Shown: positions 7,885-15,726 of the stretch, in pieces
Position numbering within the stretch: position 1 is the stretch's first letter
How the letters are laid out: each line of letters starts with the position of its first letter
Assembly: GCA_036386415.1 (NCBI GenBank)
Contig: DASVVT010000084.1
Location: forward strand, 1-64,000
Reading direction: 5' to 3'
Origin: DASVVT01 sp036386415
Lineage (GTDB): Bacteria > Acidobacteriota > Blastocatellia > Pyrinomonadales > Pyrinomonadaceae
DNA: 64,000 nucleotides
Notes under the pieces: generated by a model
The model's input: only the letters and a program-made list of their open reading frames with translations
Database searches by the model: none
Told to the model about the DNA's origin: nothing
Translations under genes and position numbers: made by a program

Positions 7885-9270
7885 ATGCGAATGAAGGCGG
7901 CTCAACAAGATAGCAAAGAAATAGTTATGAAGGCGCAGGCTCAAAAGCCACACGAGACGGCTGCTCATATTTCACACCCGCGCAACGCCGTCGCTTCGTT
8001 GCTCAGCCTTCAGCGTACGCATGGCAACCGCTACGTGCAGCGACTCCTGAACGCCAGGCTGATCCAGGCCAAGCTGGCGGTCAGCTCGCCGCAAGATGAA
8101 TCTGAACGGGAAGCGGATCGCGTCGCAGATCATGTCATGCGCATGCCGGATCGGAGCGCGCGAGAGGGAGGGACGGGTTGCGTGCCGACACCTTATCCTC
8201 AAATCCAGCGGGCGTGCGCCGCGTGTGAAGAAGATGTCAGGCGTCAAACGAAGGAAGAAGAAGAGGAAGAGGGCATCCATCGTCAAGAGAAGGAAGAGGA
8301 GGAAGAAGAAGGTCTTCACCGTCAAGTAAAGGGAGAGAGTCTTAACCGTGAAGAGAAGGAAGAGGAGGAAGAAGAAGGTCTCCAGGCTAAAAGGGTCAAT
8401 GGTCATGCGCCTGAAGTATCGCCTGAAACGCAGGGGCGGATCGAATCTTTGCGGGGCGGCGGCCAACCTTTGCCGGAGACCGCACGAGCATTCTTTGAGC
8501 CTCGATTCGGGCGAGATTTCAGCCAGGTGCGCATTCACACCGATGCGGGCGCGGCGGAATCGGCACAGTCCCTCAGCGCGCGGGCTTATACGCTGGGCAA
8601 CGACATCGTCTTCGGGGCGGGAGAATATGCGCCGGACTCAGTCCAGGGCAAGCACCTACTGGCGCACGAGCTAACGCACGTCGTGCAGCAAAAACAGGGA
8701 CGCGTCCAGAGATTACGCGTTAACGTCGTCAGTGGAAGTAGACAGGCTTGCGGAGGGTATCAGCGCCGGTGGGATTTTCAATTGGGTCGCAATGCCAGGG
8801 CTGACGGATACATCGTGCAGCAGATAAACTTTTACGAAAGAACTGCGCCCTGTGGCAATCCGGTAGTAAGGTATGCGCCGAGAAGGCCGACTTTAAGATT
8901 TTGGGAGGCCTGGCCCGTATCCAGAGGATCGCGCCTTTTTAGCTCACACGCTCTTATCGGATTTACCGATCAATCCTCTACTGCGAGTAGACCCAGCACC
9001 AGTGGCGTCATCAAAGCGAAGGGCACAATAAAGTTCTTCGGCAGGGGGCTCACAGGCAACCTGGGAGACCTGGGCGTGGCCGGTACGGCTGCCGGTTGGG
9101 CACCAGGAGGAGAGCCGCAGAGCGGCGTTCTCCCATCTACGCACAATCGCCCCGGCTGGTGGGGCAGAGCGCCAAGAGAAGGGCCTGCCCAACGACTGGC
9201 TATGGCAAAGTGGAATTGCTGTCGTCCGAGGGGACGCGGTGGATATAACCGAATAACATTTATTCCCTGA
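7885..9270 (+). CDS. eCIS core/effector protein with DUF4157 metalloprotease-like domain
   Basis: 461 residues, started by a strong AAGGAGG (7871-7877). Residues about 25-60 (SLQRTHGNRYVQRLL) and ESEREADRVADHVM are the signature leader of eCIS DUF4157 proteins. Residues 115-165 are an acidic linker of repeated RQ-K-E6-G-[IL]-H units. The DUF4157 domain (about 175-270) ends in LAHELTHVVQQ with a zinc-binding HExxH at 261-265. The last 190 residues are Cys-, Arg- and Trp-containing, contain GFTDQSSTASRPSTSG, and match nothing I recognise; in this family the C-terminus is often a toxin or cargo module. Location just after the ATPase fits an injected effector or loading protease. Confidence 0.85.
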   Translation: MRMKAAQQDSKEIVMKAQAQKPHETAAHISHPRNAVASLLSLQRTHGNRYVQRLLNARLIQAKLAVSSPQDESEREADRVADHVMRMPDRSAREGGTGCVPTPYPQIQRACAACEEDVRRQTKEEEEEEGIHRQEKEEEEEEGLHRQVKGESLNREEKEEEEEEGLQAKRVNGHAPEVSPETQGRIESLRGGGQPLPETARAFFEPRFGRDFSQVRIHTDAGAAESAQSLSARAYTLGNDIVFGAGEYAPDSVQGKHLLAHELTHVVQQKQGRVQRLRVNVVSGSRQACGGYQRRWDFQLGRNARADGYIVQQINFYERTAPCGNPVVRYAPRRPTLRFWEAWPVSRGSRLFSSHALIGFTDQSSTASRPSTSGVIKAKGTIKFFGRGLTGNLGDLGVAGTAAGWAPGGEPQSGVLPSTHNRPGWWGRAPREGPAQRLAMAKWNCCRPRGRGGYNRITFIP

Positions 9271-9430
9271 ACGCTTCGGCTCGCGCGAGGCTGTGAGAGG
9301 TAGACGCTGACACAGGCGGCGTGGCTGAGGAGATAGTGAGATTAGTTCCGTGCGGCGCGCCCTGTGATTGGTCTTATTTGTTCTACCTTTGTCTACTTCG
9401 TCGCAGGGCTGCGAATCAAGGAGTATAGCT

Positions 9431-9940
9431 ATGGCGGACGCTAACGTTACCGAGAATCAGTTGATCGAAGACATCGAAGCCCTGCCTCCCTGGAGGACGC
9501 AGGGGGATTTGAGCGATAGCGAAGGGGAGCGTTACAGGGAGGTTGCCCGCATAGTTCAGCAGGCAGACCCGTCTCTCGTGGCATCCGCACTCGATCAGTT
9601 TATCGCGCGCGCCACAAATGAGCATCATGATGATTATGAGGGTGAGTCCAAGCCGTTCCTTCTGATGCGCGTCGTCTTCGACCTGCCAGAGCAAGCTCCT
9701 GTCGAGCAGCGGAGGTCATTCAAGGGTTGGACTAATTGGCCGAAGCCCGATGCAAGCGGCCAGGTGAGCCTGGCGTGGCCTATCGCGTGGCGCAATGGGA
9801 AGCCGACGCTGGTCGATTTCTACAGGGGGTCTATGGGGCTCCCATATGCTGCCAGCCAGGAGTATCGCCACATGCTCGACCATTTTCCATTCCGGGCACT
9901 CGGGGAGAAAGAGGATGGAGAAGAAGACAGAAAATCCTGA
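9431..9940 (+). CDS. Hypothetical protein of the eCIS operon
   Basis: 169 residues, not recognised. The frame opens at 9368, but AAGGAG at 9418-9423 sets the start at ATG 9431. The protein is acidic, soluble and without membrane segments. It has a helical N-terminal half, a central RVVFDLPEQ strand, and a Trp/Pro-rich segment (FKGWTNWPKPD, LAWPIAWRNGKP). The stop overlaps the start of the next gene by 26 bases, so the two are probably translationally coupled and may work together. It lies between the DUF4157 gene and the cap gene, a place where eCIS loci often carry cargo or accessory genes. Confidence 0.6.
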   Translation: MADANVTENQLIEDIEALPPWRTQGDLSDSEGERYREVARIVQQADPSLVASALDQFIARATNEHHDDYEGESKPFLLMRVVFDLPEQAPVEQRRSFKGWTNWPKPDASGQVSLAWPIAWRNGKPTLVDFYRGSMGLPYAASQEYRHMLDHFPFRALGEKEDGEEDRKS

Positions 9941-10532
9941 TGAGGTTGTCGAGATCACAGCGGCGGCAACACTCCGCGAAGAGATCGCTGGCGGCCTCCT
10001 CTATTGCCACCACCGCGCCAACGCGAATACGAGCAAGGCGCTGGAGGCGAGCGCATTCGCCTATGCGTTGATCGAGCTTCTCATCGAGAAGGGGCTGCTC
10101 ACCGAAGAGGAGTTGAATGAGCGTAAGCGGGAGGTCGGCGAGCGACTGGTCGAAAAGTTTAGGCAGAGCGGGATGACGGTCGAGCTTCAGGAATCTGCGA
10201 TAGACAAGTACGAGTTTCAGGAGGGGCCGCAGATCGATTGCGAAAATCGCGTTCACCTGTGCAAGGCCGCCTGCTGTCGCCTGCGGTTTCCGCTCTCGGA
10301 GCAAGACCTTGAGGAAGGGATCGTCAAATGGGACTTGCCTCACCCGTATCTGATCGCGCGCCGGAAAGATGGCTATTGCAGTCATCTGGCGGAAGGAAGC
10401 TGCCACTGCACTGTCTACGAGAATCGTCCGCTTCCCTGTCGCGTCTATGATTGCCGCAAGGACGAACGGATTTGGGCCGACTTTGAAAAGAGGATCGTCA
10501 GCCCGGGGCTGGAGAAGTTGTTTCAAAGATGA
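9915..10532 (+). CDS. YkgJ-family cysteine cluster protein
   Basis: 205 residues from ATG 9915 (the frame opens further upstream, but that part overlaps the previous gene and reads as noise). A helical N-terminal half precedes a cysteine cluster: DCENRVHLCKAACCRLRFPL, then YCSHLAEGSCHCTVYENRP and LPCRVYDCRKD. This is the spacing of the YkgJ (UPF0153) family, thought to bind zinc or an Fe-S cluster. Such a gene is unusual inside an injection-system operon. It overlaps the hypothetical gene upstream and the cap gene downstream (ATGA), so all three are likely co-translated. The function here is unknown. Confidence 0.7.
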   Translation: MEKKTENPDEVVEITAAATLREEIAGGLLYCHHRANANTSKALEASAFAYALIELLIEKGLLTEEELNERKREVGERLVEKFRQSGMTVELQESAIDKYEFQEGPQIDCENRVHLCKAACCRLRFPLSEQDLEEGIVKWDLPHPYLIARRKDGYCSHLAEGSCHCTVYENRPLPCRVYDCRKDERIWADFEKRIVSPGLEKLFQR

Positions 10533-11416
10533 TCAGCGATCTGAGCGAAACATTGCGGGCGATCCTGACGCTCGGCGGGCCTGGACACGACCCGCAGCTA
10601 GCGACGCGCTACAGAGAGCTAGCCAACGCGCAGCTCGTCTTCGACCGACCGACCGAGCAGTTCAATCCGTCGCAGACGACCCTGGACATCTTTCTCTACG
10701 ACGTGCGCGAGAATATGGAGTTGCGAAGCAGCGAGCCGTTGATCACACGCAGCAATGGAGAGGCGATCATTGAACCCGCGCCGTTGCGCGTCGCCTGTTC
10801 GTACCTGATCACGGCGTGGCCTGTCGGAGGGTCGGAGCTGGCTTTACAGGAGCACCGGTTGCTGAGTCAGGCGATCATCGTGCTCTCGCGCTACCCGACG
10901 ATCAAAGCCACTTTTTTAAAAGGCCAGCTCGCCGGGCAAGAGCCGCCACTGCCGATGATGACCTTGAGAGCGGACGGACTGAAAGACCCGGCAGAGTTCT
11001 GGACGGCGATGGGCAACAAGCTGCGCCCATCGCTGAGCGTGGTCGTGACGATCTCGATGCAGCCCTTTGAAGCTGAGACGGCGGAGGTGGTCACTCTCCC
11101 GCCCGAAATTTTGATCGGAGAACGCACCTCGCCCGACGCTTCGGAAATCTCTGCCGCCACCGCGACCGGCCCCTTTCGCATCGTGGGGCGCGTCACAGAC
11201 GCCGGTAACGCGCCGGTCGCAGGCGCATCCGTCAGCATTGCGAGCCTGGGTCTGAGTACGACTACGGACACGGAGGGGCGCTACAGCCTGGGCACGATTC
11301 CGGCGAACCATGCCGGGTCATATACCCTGCATGTGCAATCGCCCTCGGCATCAAGCGATCTGATTATTACTCTCCCGGCGCGCGCTGGGACCACTTTCAA
11401 TGTGAAGTTGCCGTGA
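10529..11416 (+). CDS. Pvc16-like (DUF4255) cap/terminator protein with C-terminal carboxypeptidase-regulatory-like domain
   Basis: 295 residues. The N-terminal 190 residues (SDLSETLRAILTLGGPG; LDIFLYDVRENMELR; VACSYLITAWPVG; EHRLLSQAIIVLSRYP) are the DUF4255/Pvc16 N-terminal domain that caps the distal end of the inner tube and sheath. A linker rich in Ser and Ala leads to a beta-sandwich, IVGRVTDAGNAPVAGASVSI followed by TDTEGRYSLGTIP, of the carboxypeptidase-regulatory type. That domain is an addition seen in some soil eCIS caps. The start codon overlaps the preceding stop (ATGA). Confidence 0.85.
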   Translation: MISDLSETLRAILTLGGPGHDPQLATRYRELANAQLVFDRPTEQFNPSQTTLDIFLYDVRENMELRSSEPLITRSNGEAIIEPAPLRVACSYLITAWPVGGSELALQEHRLLSQAIIVLSRYPTIKATFLKGQLAGQEPPLPMMTLRADGLKDPAEFWTAMGNKLRPSLSVVVTISMQPFEAETAEVVTLPPEILIGERTSPDASEISAATATGPFRIVGRVTDAGNAPVAGASVSIASLGLSTTTDTEGRYSLGTIPANHAGSYTLHVQSPSASSDLIITLPARAGTTFNVKLP

Positions 11417-11448
11417 CGGGATAACATCTATCCCAAGGAGGACAGACC

Positions 11449-12864
11449 ATGCCAACATATTTATCACCGGGGGTCTACGTTGAAGAAGTACCCTCGGCGG
11501 TTAAAGCCATTGCCGGGGTCGGGACCAGCACGGCTGGTTTTATCGGGATCGTCCCAAACGGGCCTATCAGTCAGCCCTTGAGTCGCGCTAAGGATAAGAC
11601 GATTGGAGTCGGAGATGGAGCCGAGACGGTTTTCGATCTGGGCACGTATCCTGTACAAACGGACGCCGGAACTTTCGAGGTGCGTGTTAACGGCGTCGCT
11701 GATCCAACAGCGACGCTCTCTAATAACAATACCGCGCGCGTCTCTGAAGTAACGTTTACCTCGATTCCACCGGATGAAGCGGTAATCACGGCTGATTTCA
11801 ACCCATCCTTTACTCCCGTGCCCGCAGGCGTGCCGAAGCTTTGCACAAACTTCACCGATTTCAAGAAGTTCTTCGGTGACTTCTGGGGCAACTCCAACCA
11901 CAATTCTCTGGCGCACGCCGTCTATGGGTTCTTTAACAACGGCGGTAGCCGCTGCTTTGTCATGCGTGTGGCGGCAGTGGGCGACATTCCGAACGCGCTG
12001 TTGAACTTTGAAGCAGTCGATGAAATCGCTATCGTCGCCGCTCCGGGTATCGTCGATAAAACCACACGCGACGCCATTGATACGCACTGCCGTGTCAAGA
12101 CCCAGGATCGTTTTGCGATCTTCGATAGTGATGAGGTAGTTGAAGACGCTCAGGGCAATCTGGACACGACCTTGCTGACCTCGACCGCCGCCGGAAGTAA
12201 AATGCCGCCGAATTCGGATTACGCCGCCTTTTACTTCCCGTGGATACAGGTCTTCGATCCGGTTGAGAAACTCAACCACCCGGAAGGCGACGGGATGATC
12301 TTCACGCCGCCGAGCGGCCACATCGCAGGCGTCTACGCGCGCGTGGACACGGATCGGGGAGTTCACAAAGCTCCCGCCAACGAAGTTTTGCTTGGAGCGC
12401 TGGGACTAAGGTACAACCTCAGCAAAGCGCAGCAGGATGGGCTCAACCCGCAGGGCGTCAATTGCATTCGCAACCTCAATGGCAACATCCGTGTGTGGGG
12501 CGCGCGCACCATTGGCGGCGACGCCAACGCCGACTTGAAATACATCAACGTGCGGCGCACGTTGTTGTTCCTCAGAGAGTCCATAGATGAAGGCACACAG
12601 TGGGTGGTGTTCGAGCCGAACACTCCCGCCCTCTGGCAGAAGATCACGCGCAACGTGTCAGCTTTTTTGACCAACGTCTGGCGTTCCGGCGCGCTTTTCG
12701 GCAACACTCCCGCAGAGGGTTTTTATGTGAAATGCGATGCGGAGACCAACCCGCCGGAGTTGCGTGAGCTGGGTCAGGTGGTGACAGAGATCGGCGTCGC
12801 GATAGTGCGTCCGGCAGAATTTGTCATCTTCCGCATCAGCCAGTGGTCTGCGCCGGGCAAGTGA
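11449..12864 (+). CDS. Contractile tail sheath protein 1
   Basis: 471 residues. It opens with PTYLSPGVYVEEVPSA and GVGTSTAGFIG, the standard start of phage_sheath_1 proteins, and ends with the strongly conserved core KCDAETNPPE and EIGVAIVRPAEFVIFRI. Residues about 45-120 form an inserted beta-rich domain (TVFDLGTYP, FEVRVNGV) that should be exposed on the outer surface. AAGGAGG at 11435-11441 precedes the ATG. It forms the contractile outer sheath together with sheath 2. Confidence 0.93.
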   Translation: MPTYLSPGVYVEEVPSAVKAIAGVGTSTAGFIGIVPNGPISQPLSRAKDKTIGVGDGAETVFDLGTYPVQTDAGTFEVRVNGVADPTATLSNNNTARVSEVTFTSIPPDEAVITADFNPSFTPVPAGVPKLCTNFTDFKKFFGDFWGNSNHNSLAHAVYGFFNNGGSRCFVMRVAAVGDIPNALLNFEAVDEIAIVAAPGIVDKTTRDAIDTHCRVKTQDRFAIFDSDEVVEDAQGNLDTTLLTSTAAGSKMPPNSDYAAFYFPWIQVFDPVEKLNHPEGDGMIFTPPSGHIAGVYARVDTDRGVHKAPANEVLLGALGLRYNLSKAQQDGLNPQGVNCIRNLNGNIRVWGARTIGGDANADLKYINVRRTLLFLRESIDEGTQWVVFEPNTPALWQKITRNVSAFLTNVWRSGALFGNTPAEGFYVKCDAETNPPELRELGQVVTEIGVAIVRPAEFVIFRISQWSAPGK

Positions 12865-12877
12865 TCCGAGGAGCTGT

Positions 12878-14122
12878 ATGCGCTTTGATTACAAAGTCCC
12901 AGGGGTCTACCTGGAAGATATTCTTCTCAAGGCTGAGCCCCGGTTGCCAACAGGCGTCCCCGGCTTCATAGGCTTTGCCAGCCCGAAGAGCAAAGACGAG
13001 ACGGTCATTAACAGACCCGTGGAACTCTATCGTAAGGTCGAGTTCGATACGAAGTTTCAAAGTCTGCCGGATGAAAAAGAGGGACGACCTGATAGCTACC
13101 TCGCAGATGCCGTCGCCGGATTTTTCCTCAACGGCGGCAAGCATTGCCATGTGGTGTGCGCTCGGTGGGAGGCGCACTGGGATGCTTCCGCGAAGCAGTC
13201 TGCATTGACGGAGGCGCTGCAATCTTTAGCGCCTGTTGACCGCCTTGATCTGGTCGCAGCTCCAGATGCCATGACCCTCTATGAGCAGCCCGGACCCAAC
13301 CAGTCTGATTTGAGACTGAACGCGGAGGCCGTCCTGGGCTTGCAAAGAGAGCTGCTTAAACATTGCGAGACGCATGGTGGCCGTCTGGCGATCCTTGACG
13401 CGCTGCCTGACGGGGACGCGGAAGAGGTGAAAAAGCAGCGAAACGAGCTCGCCAAAGGAATGGCAGAACCGTTGAATGGGGCGCTCTATTATCCCTGGCT
13501 CAACATCGGGCAGGGCCGATTGGTCCCACCCTGCGGACACGTCGCCGGAATCTTTGCGCGCAGCGATGCACGGGCCGGAGTCTTCAAAGCGCCCGCCAAC
13601 GAGGAGGTCTTAGGCGTGCTGGATTTGGGCGTCCGCGCCGAAACGTCAGGCCAGTTGAAGAACAAGGAACTCATCATCGACAACGGTGTTCAAGACCTGC
13701 TCAACCCGGAGGGCATCAACTGCCTCCGAGCATTTCCGGGTCGCGGAATTCGCGTGTGGGGCGCGCGCACGATCAGCCGCGATCTCAATTGGCGCTACGT
13801 TAACGTTCGACGGATCTTTCTGACCCTCTATCGCTGGATCGAGATCAACATGGCATGGGCTAGTTTTGAGCCCAACACTCCAACGTTATGGGTCCGCATC
13901 AGCCGCGCATTAAGCGCCTATTTGACCGAGTTGTGGAGAACCGGAGCCCTCATCGGACAAACTGCCGAACAGGCTTTTTACGTCAAGTGCGATGCCGAAA
14001 CAAACCCACCGGAAATCCAGCAAGCCGGGCAGACGGTGACGGAAATCGGCCTCGCCATGAGCGCGCCTGCGGAATTTCTGATTGTGCGCATCATCCATCA
14101 CACCGCCGTCGAACCCAGTTGA
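12878..14122 (+). CDS. Contractile tail sheath protein 2
   Basis: 414 residues from ATG 12878 (GAGGAG just upstream; the open frame extends back to 12821 inside sheath 1). MRFDYKVPGVYLEDI and GVPGFIGFA open the protein; the C-terminal core LRAFPGRGIRVWGARTI, FEPNTPTLW, KCDAETNPPE and EIGLAMSAPAEFLIVRI is shared with sheath 1. It lacks the N-terminal inserted domain of sheath 1 and is therefore a distinct paralogue, as in PVC, where several sheath proteins coexist with different positions (baseplate-proximal ring versus shaft). Confidence 0.92.
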   Translation: MRFDYKVPGVYLEDILLKAEPRLPTGVPGFIGFASPKSKDETVINRPVELYRKVEFDTKFQSLPDEKEGRPDSYLADAVAGFFLNGGKHCHVVCARWEAHWDASAKQSALTEALQSLAPVDRLDLVAAPDAMTLYEQPGPNQSDLRLNAEAVLGLQRELLKHCETHGGRLAILDALPDGDAEEVKKQRNELAKGMAEPLNGALYYPWLNIGQGRLVPPCGHVAGIFARSDARAGVFKAPANEEVLGVLDLGVRAETSGQLKNKELIIDNGVQDLLNPEGINCLRAFPGRGIRVWGARTISRDLNWRYVNVRRIFLTLYRWIEINMAWASFEPNTPTLWVRISRALSAYLTELWRTGALIGQTAEQAFYVKCDAETNPPEIQQAGQTVTEIGLAMSAPAEFLIVRIIHHTAVEPS

Positions 14123-14260
14123 GTTATCATCGACGCAACCCGGCACGAAGGACGATGTTGAGGATGTTCAAGGATTAACAATCAAGACGGTTGCCGATCA
14201 CGAACAGAAGGCTCTGTTCGTGAGTTATACCAGGATGCAATCAAAAAAAGAGGCAGAGGA

Positions 14261-14336
14261 CGATCCACGCGCTCAACACGAAGCCACACGAAACAGAGGC
14301 TCTTCGGTTCGTGTCATTTCGTGTTCCTTCGTGGAA
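14261..14336. repeat. Word-repeat hairpin H1 (CCACGAA type)
   Basis: Left arm GATCCACG, ACACGAAG, CACACGAAAC; right arm GTTCGTGTC, TTTCGTGTTC, CTTCGTGGAAC in mirrored order. It lies in the 285-base gap between sheath 2 and the tube gene, which otherwise holds no gene. Same word family as H4. It could act as a processing or attenuation structure between sheath and tube messages. Confidence 0.6.
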
Positions 14337-14407
14337 CGTCTGCCCGCCTTCTTTTCTTTCTGCTCTCTGGTATTAGACCCGAAATCTCAAGTTGAAGGAG
14401 AATCTTT

Positions 14408-14842
14408 ATGCCTACAGGAACAAGAGTTGATCCCTATCGCGGCTTCAATTTTTTGGTCGAGATTGATGGCATCACCCAGGCTGGTTTTCAGGAAGTGAGT
14501 GGGCTCGATGCCAGCACCGACGCGGTGGATTATCGCGAAGGTAGTGATCCTAATCATGTGCGCAAACTCACGGGGCTGAACAAGTATTCGGCCATCACGC
14601 TCAAGCGCGGCATCACGGATTCGGACGAGCTATGGAAGTGGCGAAACACAGTCATCGACGGTAAGACCGAGCGTAAAAACGGTTCGATCATTCTGCTCGA
14701 TGAAGCTAAACAAGAGAAGATACGATGGAACTTCTTCAACGCCTGGCCGTCTAAATGGACGGGCCCTGCGTTGAACTCCACCTCCACGGCCGTCGCCGTC
14801 GAGACCCTTGAGCTTACTCATGAGGAAGTGAAAAGGGCTTGA
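14408..14842 (+). CDS. Inner tube protein 1 (T4 gp19-like)
   Basis: 144 residues, the usual size of the gp19/Hcp-like tube family. It opens DPYRGFNFLVEIDGITQAGF and carries the family landmarks VSGLDASTD, DYREGSDPN, KLTGLNKY, ITLKRGITD and WNFFNAWPSKWTGP. It builds the inner tube inside the sheath. AAGGAGA about 6 nt upstream supports the ATG. A second tube paralogue lies 0.9 kb downstream. Confidence 0.92.
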   Translation: MPTGTRVDPYRGFNFLVEIDGITQAGFQEVSGLDASTDAVDYREGSDPNHVRKLTGLNKYSAITLKRGITDSDELWKWRNTVIDGKTERKNGSIILLDEAKQEKIRWNFFNAWPSKWTGPALNSTSTAVAVETLELTHEEVKRA

Positions 14843-14933
14843 GGTCGAGCCGCCGGTCTGAAGGAATGAAGGGCGGGCTGATCTTTTTTCCCTAGCCAGT
14901 TCCATCCCGGCTTGATCTTACGTCGCGCCATAT

Positions 14934-15089
14934 TTGGACTCGAATCACCTGGGCGGTTATCTCGCGGGTGAGCTCTCGCACGAGCTGGCGAGCCGTCTAA
15001 ACCTTAACCCGATTAAGCGGCAATCAGTCGCATTAGCCAAGCAGGAAATTGAATACGCGAGCAGCCGTTCGAGAGACAAAGGCTGCTGA
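14934..15089 (+). CDS. Possible small protein between tube and chaperone genes
   Basis: A short open frame (14919-15089) reads DSNHLGGYLAGELSHELASR, then LNLNPIKRQSVALAKQE, to TGA: a charged amphipathic helical peptide with coding-like composition. The only in-frame start is TTG 14934, with no clear ribosome site. It sits 12 bases before the chaperone ATG. It may be a genuine 51-residue protein or a remnant of a longer gene. Not recognised. Confidence 0.3.
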   Translation: MDSNHLGGYLAGELSHELASRLNLNPIKRQSVALAKQEIEYASSRSRDKGC

Positions 15090-15101
15090 ACAGGGAGCAC
15101 T

Positions 15102-15476
15102 ATGCAATCCGAATTCGCTTTTACGTTGCCCCTCGGCTACACAGATACTGAAGGCAATCTGCACAAGGAAGGCGTGATGCGTCTGGCGACGGCGTTTGAT
15201 GAGATAGCCCCGCTCAAAGACCCGCGCGTGCAGAGCAACCCGGCTTATTTGCTGGTCATACTGCTGTCGCGTGTGATTACGCGGCTTGGCTCACTGGAGT
15301 ATCTCAATCCGAAGATCATTGAAGGGTTGTATGCGGGCGATCTGGCCTACTTGCAGGACTTCTATCGCCGGATCAATGAGAACGGGCATAACCGCGTGCA
15401 GACGCAATGCCCACACTGTGAGCAGAGATTCGAAGTGGAGCTTAACGGCCTGGGGGGGTCTGGCGCTACCCCATAG
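15102..15476 (+). CDS. Tail assembly chaperone-like protein, zero-frame product
   Basis: 124 residues. FAFTLPLGYTDTEGNLHKEG followed by VMRLATAFDEIAPL and a helical middle part (LLVILLSRVITRLGSLEYL, IIEGLYAGDLAYLQDFYRRI) resembles phage tail assembly chaperones of the P2 gpE/Mu gp41 kind. It ends in a small zinc-ribbon-like TQCPHCEQRFEVEL. The last codons run over a G7 tract, and the zero-frame stop TAG (15474-15476) lies inside a downstream hairpin. Ribosomes shifting -1 on the tract would extend the protein by 58 residues (see 15458-15634). GGGAG precedes the ATG. Expected to act transiently in tail or particle assembly. Confidence 0.7.
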   Translation: MQSEFAFTLPLGYTDTEGNLHKEGVMRLATAFDEIAPLKDPRVQSNPAYLLVILLSRVITRLGSLEYLNPKIIEGLYAGDLAYLQDFYRRINENGHNRVQTQCPHCEQRFEVELNGLGGSGATP

Positions 15477-15499
15477 AGCGGCTCTATGAAGAGGTAGCG
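15452..15499 (+). promoter_or_regulatory. Programmed -1 ribosomal frameshift signal (slippery heptamer plus hairpin)
   Basis: Seen directly: the heptamer G GGG GGG at 15452-15458 is in the exact phase for -1 slippage (zero-frame codons CTG GGG GGG TCT). After a 5-nt spacer (TCTGG) comes a 36-nt hairpin, 15464-15499: outer stem CGCTACC/GGTAGCG, a 1x4 internal loop, inner stem CATAGAG/CTCTATG and a CGG loop. The zero-frame stop is within the hairpin. The slip lands in the frame encoding an HFHW-motif extension. Phage P2 E/E' uses the same logic with a T-rich slippery site. Confidence 0.75.
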
Positions 15500-15634
15500 T
15501 ACATTGCTTTTCACTTCCACTGGCCGCACGAACAGATTCTTGGCTTCGAGCATCCTGATCGTCAGAAGTGGGTGAGCGAAATCGCGAAGATCAATCGTCG
15601 CCTTAACGAGCAAAGCTCGGAGTTTGGAGTTTAA
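15458..15634 (+). CDS. -1 frame extension of the chaperone (HFHW-motif, DUF6760/P2 E'-like)
   Basis: 58 codons in the -1 frame, ending in TAA: WRYPIERLYEEVAYIAFHFH, then WPHEQILGFEHPDRQKW and VSEIAKINRRL. This matches the short eCIS family with EEVAYIA-HFHW (DUF6760, in the position of Pvc6/Afp6). It shares the FHWP...W pattern of phage P2 gpE' extensions. No ATG, GTG or TTG lies between the frame opening (15446) and the conserved part, so independent initiation is not supported. The frameshift product would be 119 + 58 = 177 residues. Alternatives are non-canonical initiation or an indel in the G tract. Confidence 0.7.
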   Translation, partial: VWRYPIERLYEEVAYIAFHFHWPHEQILGFEHPDRQKWVSEIAKINRRLNEQSSEFGV

Positions 15635-15726
15635 CCTCGGCGTGAACGAGTTCGGTCGCGTCGAGCTTCGTCGCTGATGAGAGTCTGAGCGACGAACTAC
15701 GGAACACCTGAAAGGAGCGGGTCAAC

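Noticed and set aside
15446..15634. Independent small gene for the HFHW protein
   Set aside because: No ATG, GTG or TTG between frame opening and the conserved part, and the frame starts inside the chaperone gene; frameshift is a better explanation.
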